Shown here one piece after another: positions 13,372 through 26,006 of a stretch of 64,000 nt of DNA (position 1 is the first letter of the stretch; each line of letters starts with the position of its first letter). The position numbers and the translations under genes are program-made. The DNA comes from Schistosoma mansoni (lineage: Eukaryota > Platyhelminthes > Trematoda > Strigeidida > Schistosomatidae): contig NC_031497.1 of NCBI RefSeq assembly GCF_000237925.1, positions 7,676,831 through 7,740,830 on the forward strand. Reading direction: 5' to 3'. The notes below the pieces were generated by a model. It was not told the DNA's origin, made no database searches, and worked only from the letters and a program-made list of their open reading frames with translations.

Positions 13372-13508
13372 TTAATAGTTGAGATAATGAGTCAATCGAA
13401 GCTAGACCACCATGGAAAACCTGCAAGCACTGTACGGCCGTTTCGTCTTATTATAGGACTCCTCGGCAGTGCGCATCCACGATCCCGCGTCGCGAAATTC
13501 GAACCCAG
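13372..13508 (-). mobile_element. family A SINE copy cut by gap
   Basis: Minus-strand tail, hammerhead and B box (complement of TTCGAACCCAG) end at the N run. The core reads CCGAGGA with triplet GTA, so position 4 is changed and it is likely inactive. Confidence 0.75.
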
Positions 13509-13935
13509 NNNNNNNNNNNNNNNNNNNNNNNNNNNNNNNNNNNNNNNNNNNNNNNNNNNNNNNNNNNNNNNNNNNNNNNNNNNNNNNNNNNNNNNNNNNN
13601 NNNNNNNNNNNNNNNNNNNNNNNNNNNNNNNNNNNNNNNNNNNNNNNNNNNNNNNNNNNNNNNNNNNNNNNNNNNNNNNNNNNNNNNNNNNNNNNNNNNN
13701 NNNNNNNNNNNNNNNNNNNNNNNNNNNNNNNNNNNNNNNNNNNNNNNNNNNNNNNNNNNNNNNNNNNNNNNNNNNNNNNNNNNNNNNNNNNNNNNNNNNN
13801 NNNNNNNNNNNNNNNNNNNNNNNNNNNNNNNNNNNNNNNNNNNNNNNNNNNNNNNNNNNNNNNNNNNNNNNNNNNNNNNNNNNNNNNNNNNNNNNNNNNN
13901 NNNNNNNNNNNNNNNNNNNNNNNNNNNNNNNNNNN
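13509..13935. other. assembly gap, 427 N
   Basis: Unknown sequence; a family A SINE runs into its left edge. Its length differs from the other gaps, so it may be an estimated size. Confidence 0.99.
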
Positions 13936-14127
13936 CATGGGTTGTTTGATAGCCTGATAATTTTCAAGTCCATTATATGATCGAATTCGTTTTTGCTACC
14001 TGAGTCCTCTTGATAGCTAGTCGGTGCGCTTTCGAAAATACAGGTGGTTTTGTGTCCATAATCTGATGTTTAGCATTGTTGATTGAGCATTGTATTTCAA
14101 GGTACTTATCGTGCATCCGTTGAAAGA

Positions 14128-14182
14128 CTGGCCAGTTGCAGTCCTAAACATCAATGGGAAGATTCAAACAAACAATACTAAT
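14128..14182 (+). mobile_element. family B SINE tail
   Basis: Matches only the last part of the element (CCAGTTGCAGTCCTAAACAT to AAACAAACAAT). Confidence 0.75.
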
Positions 14183-14312
14183 TGAATATCTCTTTTGTTT
14201 TTGTCATGTGTTTTATTTAATTTTACATATAGGTCACCATTATCCTCACATATACTTGAACTTTCTTTTTCAAATATTAAAATACTTTTAATTAAATAAA
14301 AAAAATGTATTT

Positions 14313-14548
14313 TATAGTTGTATTCATGAGTCGATTGAAGCTAAACCACCATGAAAAACCTAGAGGTTATGCGCTCGTGCGTGATACTGATAGGTTCTGG
14401 GTTGAAATCTCACGAGGCGGGATCGTGGATGAGCACTGATGAGGAGTCTCACAATAGGAGGAAACGGTCGTCCAGTGCTTCGAGGTTTTCCATGGTGGTC
14501 ATGAATTCAACTATAAAATTACGAAAATCTCCACAAAACCCCTTCTGA
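14313..14548. mobile_element. family A SINE, pair with left arm deleted
   Basis: 14313-14359 is the minus-strand tail; it joins directly to a plus copy that starts in box A (TAGAGGTTATGCGCTCG). The hammerhead at 14428-14486 has an altered core (ATGAGGA) and damaged stem II. Confidence 0.75.
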
Positions 14549-15255
14549 TAAAAAAACATATTTAGAAATATAACTAATAATTCAATGAATTCCTAGTTCT
14601 ATTTTTTCATTTATTTTTTTCGAGCGTAAAAAAGTCAAGAATACATTGAAATATGGTCGTAGACTGATTTAAAGTTCACCACATTACTTTAATTCATTAT
14701 TTAAGATCTTTTCAGTGATACAAAATCCAACTACTGGTAAACTGTGATTTCATTCAAAAGTCAGTCCATAAAAATTCTGATGTCATTTTAATAGACAGAC
14801 AATATGTTGCGGGGTTAATGTCTCTTCACTTTAAAATGGAAATTCAACGTTCATTATAATAAATTTTTACAATCATAACACTTTATTCACTAATTTCATT
14901 TCAAAGCTATAGAATAATTATTTACAGCAAGATATCAATATAGTTAGTATTGAATCCCTGCCGGAGTTATGGGTACACTTTGTTGAAGAGTTTCATTCTA
15001 AAACAAAATGGCTGTTCAACTCTCTTTGGTTTGGGGTAATTAAGACTTAAAATCACTTTGTGATATGAACTAGTTTTTTTGTTGACTTTTTAAAAGAAAC
15101 TGTAACCTTTGAAATACTCAACTAGTTTATATAAATATTTATATAAACTTATCACATTTAGGTTAAAACCAAACTGACTGAATACAGTTTGGAAATACAT
15201 AACTGAAACTGTTTAAATACCATTTAGAAAGTAACAACTAAACGATATCAGAAGA

Positions 15256-15405
15256 AGGTAGGTCCTGGGTTCGAATCTCGCGAGGCGGGATCGTGGATGC
15301 GCACTGCTGAGGAGTCCCACAATAGGACGAAACGGCCATCCAGTGCTTCCAGATTTCCATGGCTGTCTAGCTTCAATTGACTCATGATCTCAACTATGGA
15401 AAACT
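15256..15405 (+). mobile_element. family A SINE copy, 5' truncated
   Basis: Starts just before the B box (GGTTCGAATCTC, 15268-15279), contains the intact-core hammerhead at 15301-15346, and continues through the tail with CTAGCTTCAATTGACTCATG. No box A. Confidence 0.83.
15301..15346 (+). ncRNA. hammerhead ribozyme motif, family A, intact core
   Basis: Type I-like layout. Stem I is GCACTG (15301-15306) with CAGTGC (15341-15346). Core CTGAGGA is at 15307-15313. Stem II is GTCC/GGAC (15314-15317, 15325-15328). GAAA is at 15329-15332 and the NUH triplet ATC ends at 15340, the predicted cleavage site. Stem III is a short self-complementary tract with one mismatch and no real loop, so a dimer may be the active form. 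All core positions match the consensus CUGANGA...GAAA...UH. Confidence 0.8.
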
Positions 15406-15989
15406 GAACGATATATTTTTTTGTCAGTGAAATTGTTTTATGTTTTGTGTCTTTTTGTTTTGTCAAATATATTTTCACTATGTACCTGATCTTTTTTGTC
15501 TAAACTTTTCAATAGTTTATTTCATTACGAGTTTGTTTTTTTATGAAAAGTATAGTAGAAAGATAATGTCAGAACTTTTATGTACCTAAATGAATATGAA
15601 TAATTTAGCCTGATGTTCAACGGTTACAAAAACTGCCATCTTGCTTCAGAATATATAAAATAACTTACGTATTCTTAAATAAACTTGTATTACTATTTTT
15701 GTTTATTCTAATGTTGTAAATATAATAAGGAGGGAGCAATGCAAATGCTATTCAGCTAAAGAACAACTATTCATATTTGTATCCTCTTCTAAGTGTATGA
15801 AAATAAGAGAACCAGCCAGTAAATGGTTATTTTTAAAATTTCGGTAGAACAGTATAATAGTGAGTAACAAAAAGAAATCAACAAACTATTTCTCTTCGTC
15901 AATTTGCTATCAATTTTAACAAGAATTAACTAATAATATACTGTATAATGACATCGGATGTTAGTAGTAGTAAAAATAGTTTGGTCGTT

Positions 15990-16343
15990 TGAATATCTAG
16001 GCTAGCTGTTCCTGCTATATGGATATTTCAACAAGTTATCTGTTTCCTTGTTTATTTTAACACATTATTATACCTACTAGTGTCATAACCAATTTAGGTG
16101 CGTTTGTAAAAGGTTCACGACATTTTGCTGTACATTTTACGAAAGAGCTCAATCAGAGATATCGTGGTCGCTGGTAATATGAACCGAAAAGAATATACAT
16201 TATTCAGATGTTGATTCCTGAACTGCTAACTGGCGACCGCTCAATATTCCTCGTCAATATCGATCAAGAAGTAAAAAAAAGGAACTAGTTGAAGTACTTT
16301 GTGCTGAGAATTCTATATTGTACCAAAAAACATAATATCGAAT
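15990..16343 (+). repeat. dispersed repeat D1, copy 1
   Basis: About 350 bases alignable with 28767-29133 (shared TCAACAAGTTATCT, AATCAGAGATATC, TTGTGCTGAGAATT). It ends in an A-rich stretch with AATAAA. Family unknown; a retroposon is likely. Confidence 0.6.
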
Positions 16344-16829
16344 AAAGTCAATAATAACAATAATAATAATGAAATAGGTGGAGGTTATTCTGTAAACTTC
16401 CAAATACATAAAGCTGAATATTATATAGAAACTGAATGAACGTTATGAGATAAAAATGTTTGTTGCCAAAACTTCTATTTTCATAATGGCTTACGTTGTG
16501 GGTACAAAAGTTTAATGAACTCAAGGAGTTAGTTTTTCATGCTTCGAGTGATTCTTGATTTCAAATGTTCGTAGTTTTCTGAATCACTTGTGTGAGTTTC
16601 CTTTTTCTGTTAACAGATTGTCAAATTTGTTTAAATTGAGTTTGTTAAATCGTTGTTCTTCCGTTTACCTGAACTCAATTGATCTTATCAGTTTGGTCTC
16701 TCTGTTTTTTCCTGAATGATGAGCACCTTTTGTTTGGTAATACCACTCATCATTTGCAAACGAATATCACTATGTAGCACTATTGTTAACCCTTCTCTAT
16801 GTCCCGAATAACTCTAACCAGTAGGCTTT

Positions 16830-17189
16830 TAGTGAATGAAGAACTCAGGTGAGAAAATCAACTTCTTGTTCAATCTCAAATTATAGAGTGTCTTAGTAAA
16901 ATATGAAAACTATACATTAAATACTTTATTAACACATCTTCGAATTGTCTCTTACAAGCTTCATTGTCCCTTCATTCCTGTTGTTATCTTGTTCGCTTTC
17001 TTTTCCCTCTTTGTTCTCTTCGTTTCAATCAGTCGTCTCAAACTTCATTGTTCCTTCATTTCCACAACAATCATTCTCTGTTCTCGTTCTCTTTTCTTTG
17101 ATCTTCTTAACCTTCTGCTTCCAGGTATTTCACTTTCGATTAATAAAACATACTACTTATATCTATCGACATCAGTAGCACACACCACA
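16830..17189 (-). mobile_element. solo-LTR-like repeat, family L1
   Basis: Reverse-complement relative of the 7.6 kb copy, somewhat longer because of an extra purine-rich stretch. The TGTGGTGTG end lies at 17181-17189. Old copy. Confidence 0.45.
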
Positions 17190-17794
17190 GTTTAATGCAA
17201 TGCTTAACGAACAAAGAGAATCAGTTTCTGAATTTATATACAACCTACTCTGTGAAACAAAACTTACCTATTGAACCAAATCATTCTACGTTATTCGTCG
17301 TACCCAGATCTTTCCTATTTAAATATGAATGACTAATTTCAACAATTTAATCATCATGATTAGAAATATACATGGATATTGATCTAGTAAAAAATAATAA
17401 GCTATTAATTATACTAATGGATATAATCAATTTGACTTCCATCAACTTCTATGATAGCTATTAAATACGTAGAATATGTTTGGATAAAACATATTTACTT
17501 ATCTTTATGAACAAAAGATAATCGTTTCTATTTGCTTTCAATGTGTCCAACTAGTTTATCTAATCTAAACAAATAATTTATATAAAATATATAACTATAA
17601 ACAACTCACAAGATTTCTAGTCTTTCCTCTCATCTGTATTCTACTCAATGTTATTAATCTACTGATAAATTCTATCTATTACCTGTGTTATAATGATTAA
17701 AAACAAATTGTTCACATGTCACTCGATATTTGTGAGAAGTTCTCTACTCTGATAATATTTTCATGTGCGCCAATATTTTCAGTGACTTTACCTA

Positions 17795-18165
17795 AAACAA
17801 TATTAGAACCCTAGAAAAACTGGACGTCTGTTTAATCCTACTATGGAAATGTACAGCAGCTTGAATCTATGACCCCATATCTGGGGCTCGATCACAGGAC
17901 CTTAGTTCTCGCGCGAACCTATAACATTTTGACCACCCAACCGGTACCCAAAGGTGTTAGTGTTTATCTTCAATCTGTTCACAACATTAAGTGACTATCA
18001 TCCGTTCCCTGTGGTAACTGTTTCAAACCTGACTGCGGAGAATCCCATACTAGGAAGAATTTGGTGTTCAGTATTCCCAGAGTTTCAATGGTGATTTAAC
18101 TAAAATCAGTTCATGTTTCGAAACGATGAAAATTCTAAAATTTCCACAAATCCTGTAAACTAATA
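17795..18165. mobile_element. old family A SINE pair
   Basis: The minus arm (about 17795-17960) includes GGGGCTCGATCACAGGACC at 17882-17900 in place of the B box region. The plus tail (about 18035-18165) includes AATTTCCACAAATCC. Both arms are strongly diverged. Confidence 0.5.
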
Positions 18166-18169
18166 ATGG

Positions 18170-21100
18170 GATTCTAATTGTTATCACTTAGTAAAATAAA
18201 ACATTAGTTATATTTTAATTATTCTTTTTTGTTGGTATCTATCCAAACTGAAAGTTGAAAAGCATTTGATTCGTCCCCGGATAAAAATACAAGGAACATT
18301 TTAAAAGAGATAATCTACAGCAAAATGAATCATGTAAATTTATAGTAAACTGTATGTTATCTAGATTCCTAAAATCTAATACTCTAAAGTTAACTGTGGT
18401 TAAATGCACTTTTTAAATATTTAATTTTTAAGAAACCACTTAGAATGGTGATTTATTTTCAACTTATGAAACCATTGAAAATATATCAGTAGTGCTTATT
18501 ACATTGTTCACAGTTATGAATAACTGTAGTTTCGTAGATCTTATTATGTTTACTGTTTCCATATTCATATAATTGTAAATCGAACTTAACAACATTTGTA
18601 ACTTAGGTGTAAAATGGTATTTCTTTTGTAAAATGCAACGTAAAAATAGTTGTAAACAACTGTCATCTAACTCTATTACGTAAATGATCTGTGAAGTAAA
18701 TAACCATCTAAATTGATCAACCTGTTACCATCTATGTAAATACAGTAAAATAATTTTTCGCCGACCACTTTTGAAGTTAACAAAACCAGTGGATATAATA
18801 CTAAAAGACTAGGTAGTATGTGTTTGAAATGTTCTCCGAACCCATGAAATGACTTTTCTTGTGTTTGGAAAAGTTATATTGTAGACCAATTTCTGAGATC
18901 TATTACCCTGTTTAAATCTTTGAATTTCACCATACTATTTTTGTGGATTTAGAAACTGCTTAAAGTTCACCCATCAATAATGACTTTTACTTTTGGAGAA
19001 AATTTGAAGTTTATAGGGATATTTTTGTTAGTGCTCAATGATTAAGCTTATTAGCAAACAGAGAACACGAAAGTATCCAAGATATCCAACTGCTTTATGA
19101 ATTCTTTCGGTACTTACTTAGAGAGAACAACATCATCCCAGTAAAATGCTCAAACAACATTAGTACATTAGTAACAATATCGACGTTATTGTATCGTTAT
19201 CATTTCATATAATCAATTTCCCATCTTGAGCATTCAACAGAATTTCGTTTCCTATAATCCGCTTCTGCAAAATTAAAAACAACAACAAGCAAATTATTAA
19301 CTACAATAACTTGTAAATTGACTATTCTGTTGAGATTAAACAAGTAATTAGAGTTTATGTTCACCCATGTTTAATTCATTAGGGTATTAAACTAGTCCTA
19401 ACAGAAATAGATACTATGTATCATAATGATTTTTATTATTTATTTATTTGTATTTGTTATTATTATGGTTTTACACATAAAGTAACATGGTAATGGTAAA
19501 AATGTGAATCCCTCTGGGATAATGAAGGGAGCGAAATGTTCACTGTCAAGTGAAATAATCAATTATAAATATGGTTGTATCATTTAGCGAATTCACTTTA
19601 TTTTTTTCCTTTCATCAAATAGAAAGTGATATCCATTTGGTTGATCTTTCTCTCATTAGATTTTCGTTGATCTATAACACTTTTTGTACAAGCATTACTC
19701 AATTTAAACAATATAACTATCAATAAGTACTTCTGATATAATATGTAACAATTAACCAGAGACACTGTCAACAACAAAGTCACCAAACAAGCCTGATAGT
19801 TTGCGTTTCTGTATATTTTATTAAAATGATGAAAGTCTTTTTTTATAATTTAAATGGGTTCTATTTATAACCCACATAAACATCTTTAGTGTATTCCAAT
19901 CTCACTGACTGGGGGGCTTGATGCACAAGCTAATGCTACATTCGTGAAAATATTGTTCCATGTATTTAACGTAAGCGATAAATGTTTATTTCGAAATAAT
20001 GACAACAAAAGTGCTTATAAGATCCACTTTTATCTTTACGATACCCCTGAGATATTATTTCTGACTGTTCATGATATGCTATAAAGAAATTAGTACACAA
20101 ATGATGTTCTTCTGACAATATCCTGAAGTGCTTATTATTTTGTTAGGAGTTTATTTACTTGCATATTTTACCACAAGCATTTGATATATCCAGTAGAAGG
20201 TCTATTTTACGAAACTAGATTTGATGTCTTTAATGAATGTACACTTTAAGCGAAGGTTAACTTCTAATTTATAGCTTATTTATCTCCCCAGCAAGATGCC
20301 ATATGAAAAGTAAGACGAATTAATTATTAATTTAAAAGTTAGTATGCTCCCGATGTAATCTAGTCAGTATGTATGATGACTCATTATAGCCTACATCTTC
20401 ATGTTGATCATTATCGAATAGGTGTTGATTTCGAGTCTTAATATCAACATTGAGATGTAGGTAAATCCAGTTGATGAGTTCGATTAATATAAACTGAAAA
20501 TTTGAATTTCCATAGCTTCCTACTATCGTAATGTCATAAATAATTTTTCCAATCATTTGCATATTTTCATCAATGTTGTTTCCCTTATGTTTACGTTACT
20601 CACGTAGATTTAAGGAATATATATATATATATATGTTTTTCAGACTTCACAGTTTATCAATAATTTACATAGTTATTCTGCAGGAATTATAGCAACTGTC
20701 ATTTAGAAATTTCTAACTAATTTTCCATGTATGTATATATATACTAAAATGCATGTGGGAATATTTTGGTCATGTTCGTTAGACGATAGAGTTTGTGTCA
20801 CAAAGCATCGCTGCTTTACTAATTTGTGTGCACACATTATAAGCACACACACATGTGTGTATATATCTGCATACGACATATGGATGTGTACGGATAAGAT
20901 CCTGTAAATAAGTATGTTTATGACTGAACAAATATTGCCTAGTATGAATTATCTCAACCTAGTGATCAGCTGTTGCAATCTGACATTGGCTATTTCTGTC
21001 ACTGAAAGTTTCTCTAACTTGGTACACTATTGTGGAATATTTTGACATATGTTTCTTGTTTCCTCTCCCCCACTCTTTCTCTCTCTCTCACTCCCAACCT

Positions 21101-21835
21101 TTGTTGTCCATATCTGCAGTGATAATAAATAATGAAATAATAAAAATAAATGTATTAATATTATAAATACTACTAGTACTACTATTAATGATGGTGGAAG
21201 GGGTTTCTTTTTTATCTTGACATACTGGCCATTCAGAATAAGAGAGACAGACTCAGATAAATGTGTTTATCTACACGTATATATATGTGTTTGTACATAT
21301 ATGAGTGTATTCTTTTTTTGTTTAGGTATTATGTTCTATCATGGAACACAGTATTTTTTTTTGCTTGAGGTATTCACAATCATTCCACATATCGGATGTT
21401 ATCCTTTTAATTTCCCATATATTTCTTCTTCTACACCTGATACCCCCAATGTCCAATAAAACTCAACAGAGGTAAATAATGAGCAATATCATTTAGTTAT
21501 TTACAGATTTATTTGCCCAATGGACACCACATAGTCATGACAATTTAAAATAACAATCTCTAAGATTGATTTTAATCCAATGATGATATGAAAAAAAATC
21601 ATTATTAATTAACTATTGCCAACATGAACATGTGGAGTTAATTATTAGAAATCCTTCTCTTTTTTATTATCAGTATCATATTAACTAATTTAGTAAGTTA
21701 TAATTAATAAATATGGTAATGATCAGTGAATTTTTTTATTATTATTTATTGGAATATACAATATTAAGTGATTACCAGTGAACTGTATAAATTAGTAATA
21801 ATAATAATACATTAGGTTTGAATTGATTTTTTCTG
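18170..21835. other. AT-rich intergenic DNA
   Basis: Short AT repeat near 20.62 kb and a CT-rich stretch near 21.08 kb; otherwise no gene or repeat that I recognise. Open frames of 60-80 codons here lack coding features. Confidence 0.55.
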
Positions 21836-21837
21836 GT

Positions 21838-21892
21838 TAGAGGCCTATGCTCCTCCACGAGGGGTAACAGGTGTAAGTAAGTAAGTAAAATT
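21838..21892 (+). mobile_element. RTE-like LINE 3' tail
   Basis: 55 bases ending in the usual CTCCTCCACGAGGGGTAACA block and GTAAGTAAGTAAGTAA. It abuts the inverted repeat at 21895. Confidence 0.7.
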
Positions 21893-21894
21893 AA

Positions 21895-22206
21895 ATAGGA
21901 ATAATATATTTGTAAATTCTCAGAGAATGANNNNNNNNNNNNNNNNNNNNNNNNNNNNNNNNNNNNNNNNNNNNNNNNNNNNNNNNNNNNNNNNNNNNNN
22001 NNNNNNNNNNNNNNNNNNNNNNNNNNNNNNNNNNNNNNNNNNNNNNNNNNNNNNNNNNNNNNNNNNNNNNNNNNNNNNNNNNNNNNNNNNNNNNNNNNNN
22101 NNNNNNNNNNNNNNNNNNNNNNNNNNNNNNCTTGGACTAGATTGCCAGGCGAAACGTTGAATTTACTACAAATTCATTCTCTGAGAATTTACAAATATAT
22201 TATACC
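21895..22206. repeat. inverted repeat flanking a gap
   Basis: TATTTGTAAATTCTCAGAGA before the N run (21908-21927) is repeated as its complement after it (22171-22200). The interior is mostly unknown: a foldback element or an assembly join. Confidence 0.65.
21931..22130. other. assembly gap, 200 N
   Basis: Unknown sequence between arms of an inverted repeat; 200 is probably a placeholder size. Confidence 0.99.
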
Positions 22207-22603
22207 TATTTAATGTCTTACATCAACTCGGCGCTCAAATACTGTGAAACTAATCGAAAGTTCTTATAAATGATAATAATATTTTTGTTTCTGTATATTT
22301 TGTATAAAACATAAGGAATATATAGGGTTACAATTCTAAATTCTCATTTATCTATGGATAGTAGAGTAGGATTGACAGTTTGTATAATTTAAATTAGCTC
22401 ATAGTGTAATTGTCATTAAATTGAAATGATTCTCTATGTTTTCATGTTGATTACAAGATTTTAACGTAAACTACAGAATAGAATCACTAAACTCTTACTC
22501 AAAGTATAACATTTTTTGATAATAATGGACCAAATAAAATTAGATAATAAGTATATACATTTTCAGAACAAGAAGATATGATATTGTAAACAAATATGTA
22601 TAG

Positions 22604-22650
22604 TAGCTAGCAGTGGGATCCAGGACGCGCGTTTTGATATTACTTAGTGC
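22604..22650 (-). mobile_element. family B SINE fragment
   Basis: Carries only the bases around the ribozyme cleavage site (GGATCCAGGACGCGCGTTTT) on the minus strand. Confidence 0.6.
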
Positions 22651-22930
22651 ACACTAGGATGCGCTTTGTTCAATTGTTTCAAAATTACATAGTTGACTAG
22701 ATTCTCTTTTTGTGCTTATTGATTAGTATTATTCCTTTAATTCAAGGAAATGTTACATCATAATCAAGTAGATTATGGAAATAAAGAAAACTACTTATTA
22801 TGCATCGTCGTTTCAGATGAGGTCTTGATACAGTTTTATGCCTTAGAAAAATAATTTTATTGGTGTTGCTTTACCTGATTCATATAGTTTACTCATGAAG
22901 CGTTCATTTTTCATTCGATTTATATATATA

Positions 22931-23113
22931 TATTACTTACTTACTTACGCCTGTTACCCCTCGTGGAGGAGCATAGGCCGCTCACCAGCATTCTCCATCC
23001 AACTCTGTCCTGGGCAATCCTTTTCAGTTTTTTCCAGTTGTTATTCATCTTTTTCATATCTGCTTCTATTTCGTCATAATTACTCCTTCAACTCCCAGAG
23101 CAGAGTTTAAATG
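22931..23113 (-). mobile_element. RTE-like LINE 3' end fragment
   Basis: Minus-strand copy of the 3' end: the TTACTTACTTACGCCTGTTA tail start, then complement of the [14 protein letters not shown] coding block and EIEADMKK. Confidence 0.8.
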
Positions 23114-23114
23114 G

Positions 23115-23256
23115 TTTGAATTATTTTTTATGGTTAGCGTTTTTTTAGCGAGTTAGTTTTTCTACGGGATGGGGTCGCTAACCCCATGCCCAACCCTCCT
23201 CCTTTACCCGGGCTTGGGACTGGCAGTAACTCTGGAAGAGCTACAGGCGGAGTTAT
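23115..23256. mobile_element. GC-richer repeat fragment, possibly a LINE 5' part
   Basis: Much richer in GC than its neighbours, with ATGGGGTCGCTAACCCCATG followed by CCGGGCTTGGGACTGGC. I think it comes from the 5' part of a trematode non-LTR element; that is from memory and not provable here. It abuts the LINE fragment on its left and an AT repeat on its right. Confidence 0.4.
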
Positions 23257-23625
23257 ATATATATATATAGCGTGAGAGAGAGAAAGAAATTTACTATACT
23301 GACATTGTTGCACTAAATTGAAACTTAATTAAAGTAAAAAATGATGTTACAAATTTGAATTCATCAAAGTGACACAAAAAATCTACTAGCCGAAAATGGT
23401 CATTATTAAGTAATGTGTTTCAGAGATCATTAATGGATCACGTTTGAAATTGTTTTACCGAGTTCTTTTAAATAGTCTACCGAAAGCTATTGAGACTTCT
23501 TAATTGTAATGATTCATACTACATAGAAATATGCATCCAGTGCTTCTTGATATCCAGTTAAAATCAGATTGTATAAGAATTTACTAAAATCTTTACAGAA
23601 CCGCTTCAACTAAAATTAATAAATT

Positions 23626-24120
23626 CCTATTTTTACAGCAGAAATTACGAGTCAATCAAAGCTAGAACATCATAGAAAACCTGGAAGCACTGGACAACTA
23701 TTTAGTTGTAGTATAGAACTCCTCAGAAGTGGTTATCCACAATCTCGCACATGGGATTCTAACTCGGGAACTTAGATCTCACGCGCGAGCGCTTAACCAC
23801 TTGGACACTAAGCCGCCATCTAAGGCTGTTATTGCCTAACTCCAAACAATGCATAACCTTGCACAACCCCTCACCGATTGCCTGCGATTGGAAACTGTCT
23901 CACACCCAATATGGATTAGACTTCGTTGGTCACGGAGCGAAACCGAAGGTCCTGGATTCGATTCCCGCGCGTGATATTGTGGATACCCACTGCTGAGGAG
24001 TCCTATACTACAACTAAATAGTTATCCAGTGCTTTCAGATTTTCAATAGTATCCTAGCTTAGATCGACTCATGATTTCAACTGTAAAAATACTACAATTT
24101 CCACAAACCCCTCGCACTGA
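23626..24120. mobile_element. family A SINE head-to-head pair, variant subfamily
   Basis: The minus arm (23626-23830) ends in a box A complement; the plus arm (about 23935-24120) has B box GGATTCGATTCCC and tail. Both arms share a variant, CAACTAAATAGT, where other copies have GACGAAACGG. The GAAA element is therefore changed and the hammerhead is probably inactive in this subfamily. Confidence 0.75.
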
Positions 24121-24644
24121 TAAACTTACCTATTTCTCTTGTGTTTTTGTTTACTGGATATTCTAGAGGGATGAAAAATATGAAAATGACCTCCTAGCTA
24201 GCATTTTCCCATCACATTACTACTCAGTATACGTTTTAGATTAAAAAGAATTCTTAAAAACTTTCTAAGCATTGATGTTTGCAATCATTGAATTAGTGCT
24301 CTCTTGAGTATATATTTTCAATCATTCGTAGAACAAGAGCAGTTTAATTAGTGTGCATTATGTTAACTTGTGACACTTTGTAACACTTTTGTCCTTATAA
24401 AGATAACATTAATTTAGGTAAGTAATCAGTTTTCTAAGCACCAATGAGCTTTTCATAACGTTTTCAAATGCACCGCTCTTATCTTTATGCAAAAATCGAG
24501 ACTACATTTACATGACAATAAAAGAACTTGTACTTAACAAAAGCGGGATTCCAAAATAACAAAAGCCTTAGAATTAATAAGCCTATTTCGATTTGGTCAC
24601 GAAACATTTGAACATGAATTCGCTAACCTTACTTATAGTGTTAA

Positions 24645-24888
24645 GATGATTTATGTGGGGTTTTGTTCACTGAGCTGGATGGTTCGGTCATGGATTCTTG
24701 GACTCAGAATCAAATCAAAGGGAGATACAATCAAAATGAAGAGGTAGATACTGGCAGGTTAAAGGTCAACAATAACCAATGAAGACGGAGGTCGACAGGA
24801 CAAGTTCTGAGTCATATGTGGAGAAATTCGAACACTCCACCATTACCATCCAGCTCTTAGAACAAAACCCCGTCTAAATCATCCATCT
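24645..24888. mobile_element. foldback MITE with 50 bp inverted ends
   Basis: GATGATTTATGTGGGGTTTT starts the left arm, and the complement with a few changes ends at 24887. The arms flank about 145 bases of unique sequence. Not related by eye to other repeats here. Confidence 0.65.
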
Positions 24889-26006
24889 GAGCTACGAATC
24901 TTCTCCACCATCTCAGTGTTAAGATAACTTTTTTTTAGCATTTACAGTGTAAACAGTTCTCTGTATTTATGATAATTCTCATATATACCTATCACAAAAT
25001 CAGTGCGAATTAAAGTAGCGTGGTGAACGGCCTTATGATGACGATAGAAAACATCTCACTACATTTCAACTAAACGAAGGGTCTCACTGGCGCGAGTCGT
25101 TCATATATTCCACTTTCTATCGTATAACTATCACACTCAAAGTGAAAATTTCTATACGAAATTCCAACTAAAACGATAGGTGGTGACAAAGGTTTTCAAA
25201 GGTGTAATATGCAGAATACAACCCATCATGATATTTATTGAAATTGCTATGTCTAGTAACAGTTCATCATTTTCATGGCAGAATAATTAGAAAATTTATA
25301 ATTGTAGTTCATGATACTACTTTATTCTCCTTGGACCGTCAGTTATGCTAGAAATTCATTTGGAGATATCGATTACTCAGGTAGCTTTTTTAAGGCCCTC
25401 AGCGTTTTGAACAATGGATATACTGACTTCATAAGAATCATAAGTGGACTTTTAAACACATTTTATATGGGTTGAACTTTTATGACGACCTTTGTAAGGT
25501 CATTTAATTTTTATGATCTTTTGCTGTAGATAATATGCACTTTTTCGCTAATAGCTATTCCCCATGCATACAAACACTGATTAACTTATTACAAATGAAA
25601 AACTGAAATTTTCTCTCAATATTACACGAAATGTTGGTCATACACATTTACTTTAACCAATTTATCTCACTACTTTTTGAACCGAAAATGTTACTGTTAT
25701 CACTAAAGTAAGATACCTATGCATGTCACATTCGGTAAAATATCATCTGTAACCAAAAAATTGTTAAAAACTTGACTATGCACCCATAGCACTAATATTT
25801 TGTTCCGATTATTAATAGTTTGGTTGTTGATTGACTGTTCTGATTAAATACCATCCTGCAAAAAGTTCATACAGTTGATTTAAAGCACACGTAGAGCCTA
25901 TCGCGTCATTACTGCTTGTTGTAAGGTGTTAGTAGCAGTATAAATGCATCACATTTTGACATACCTCCATTTTTATTGCAATGCTTAAATCAACCAACTC
26001 ATTTAT

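Noticed and set aside
13198-13980. Open frame of 260 codons across the first gap
   Set aside because: More than half is N, and the readable part is a minus-strand SINE.
14440-14486. Canonical-looking CTGATGAG hammerhead core
   Set aside because: Aligned with its family, stem I places the core one base later and stem II is broken, so the match is probably fortuitous.
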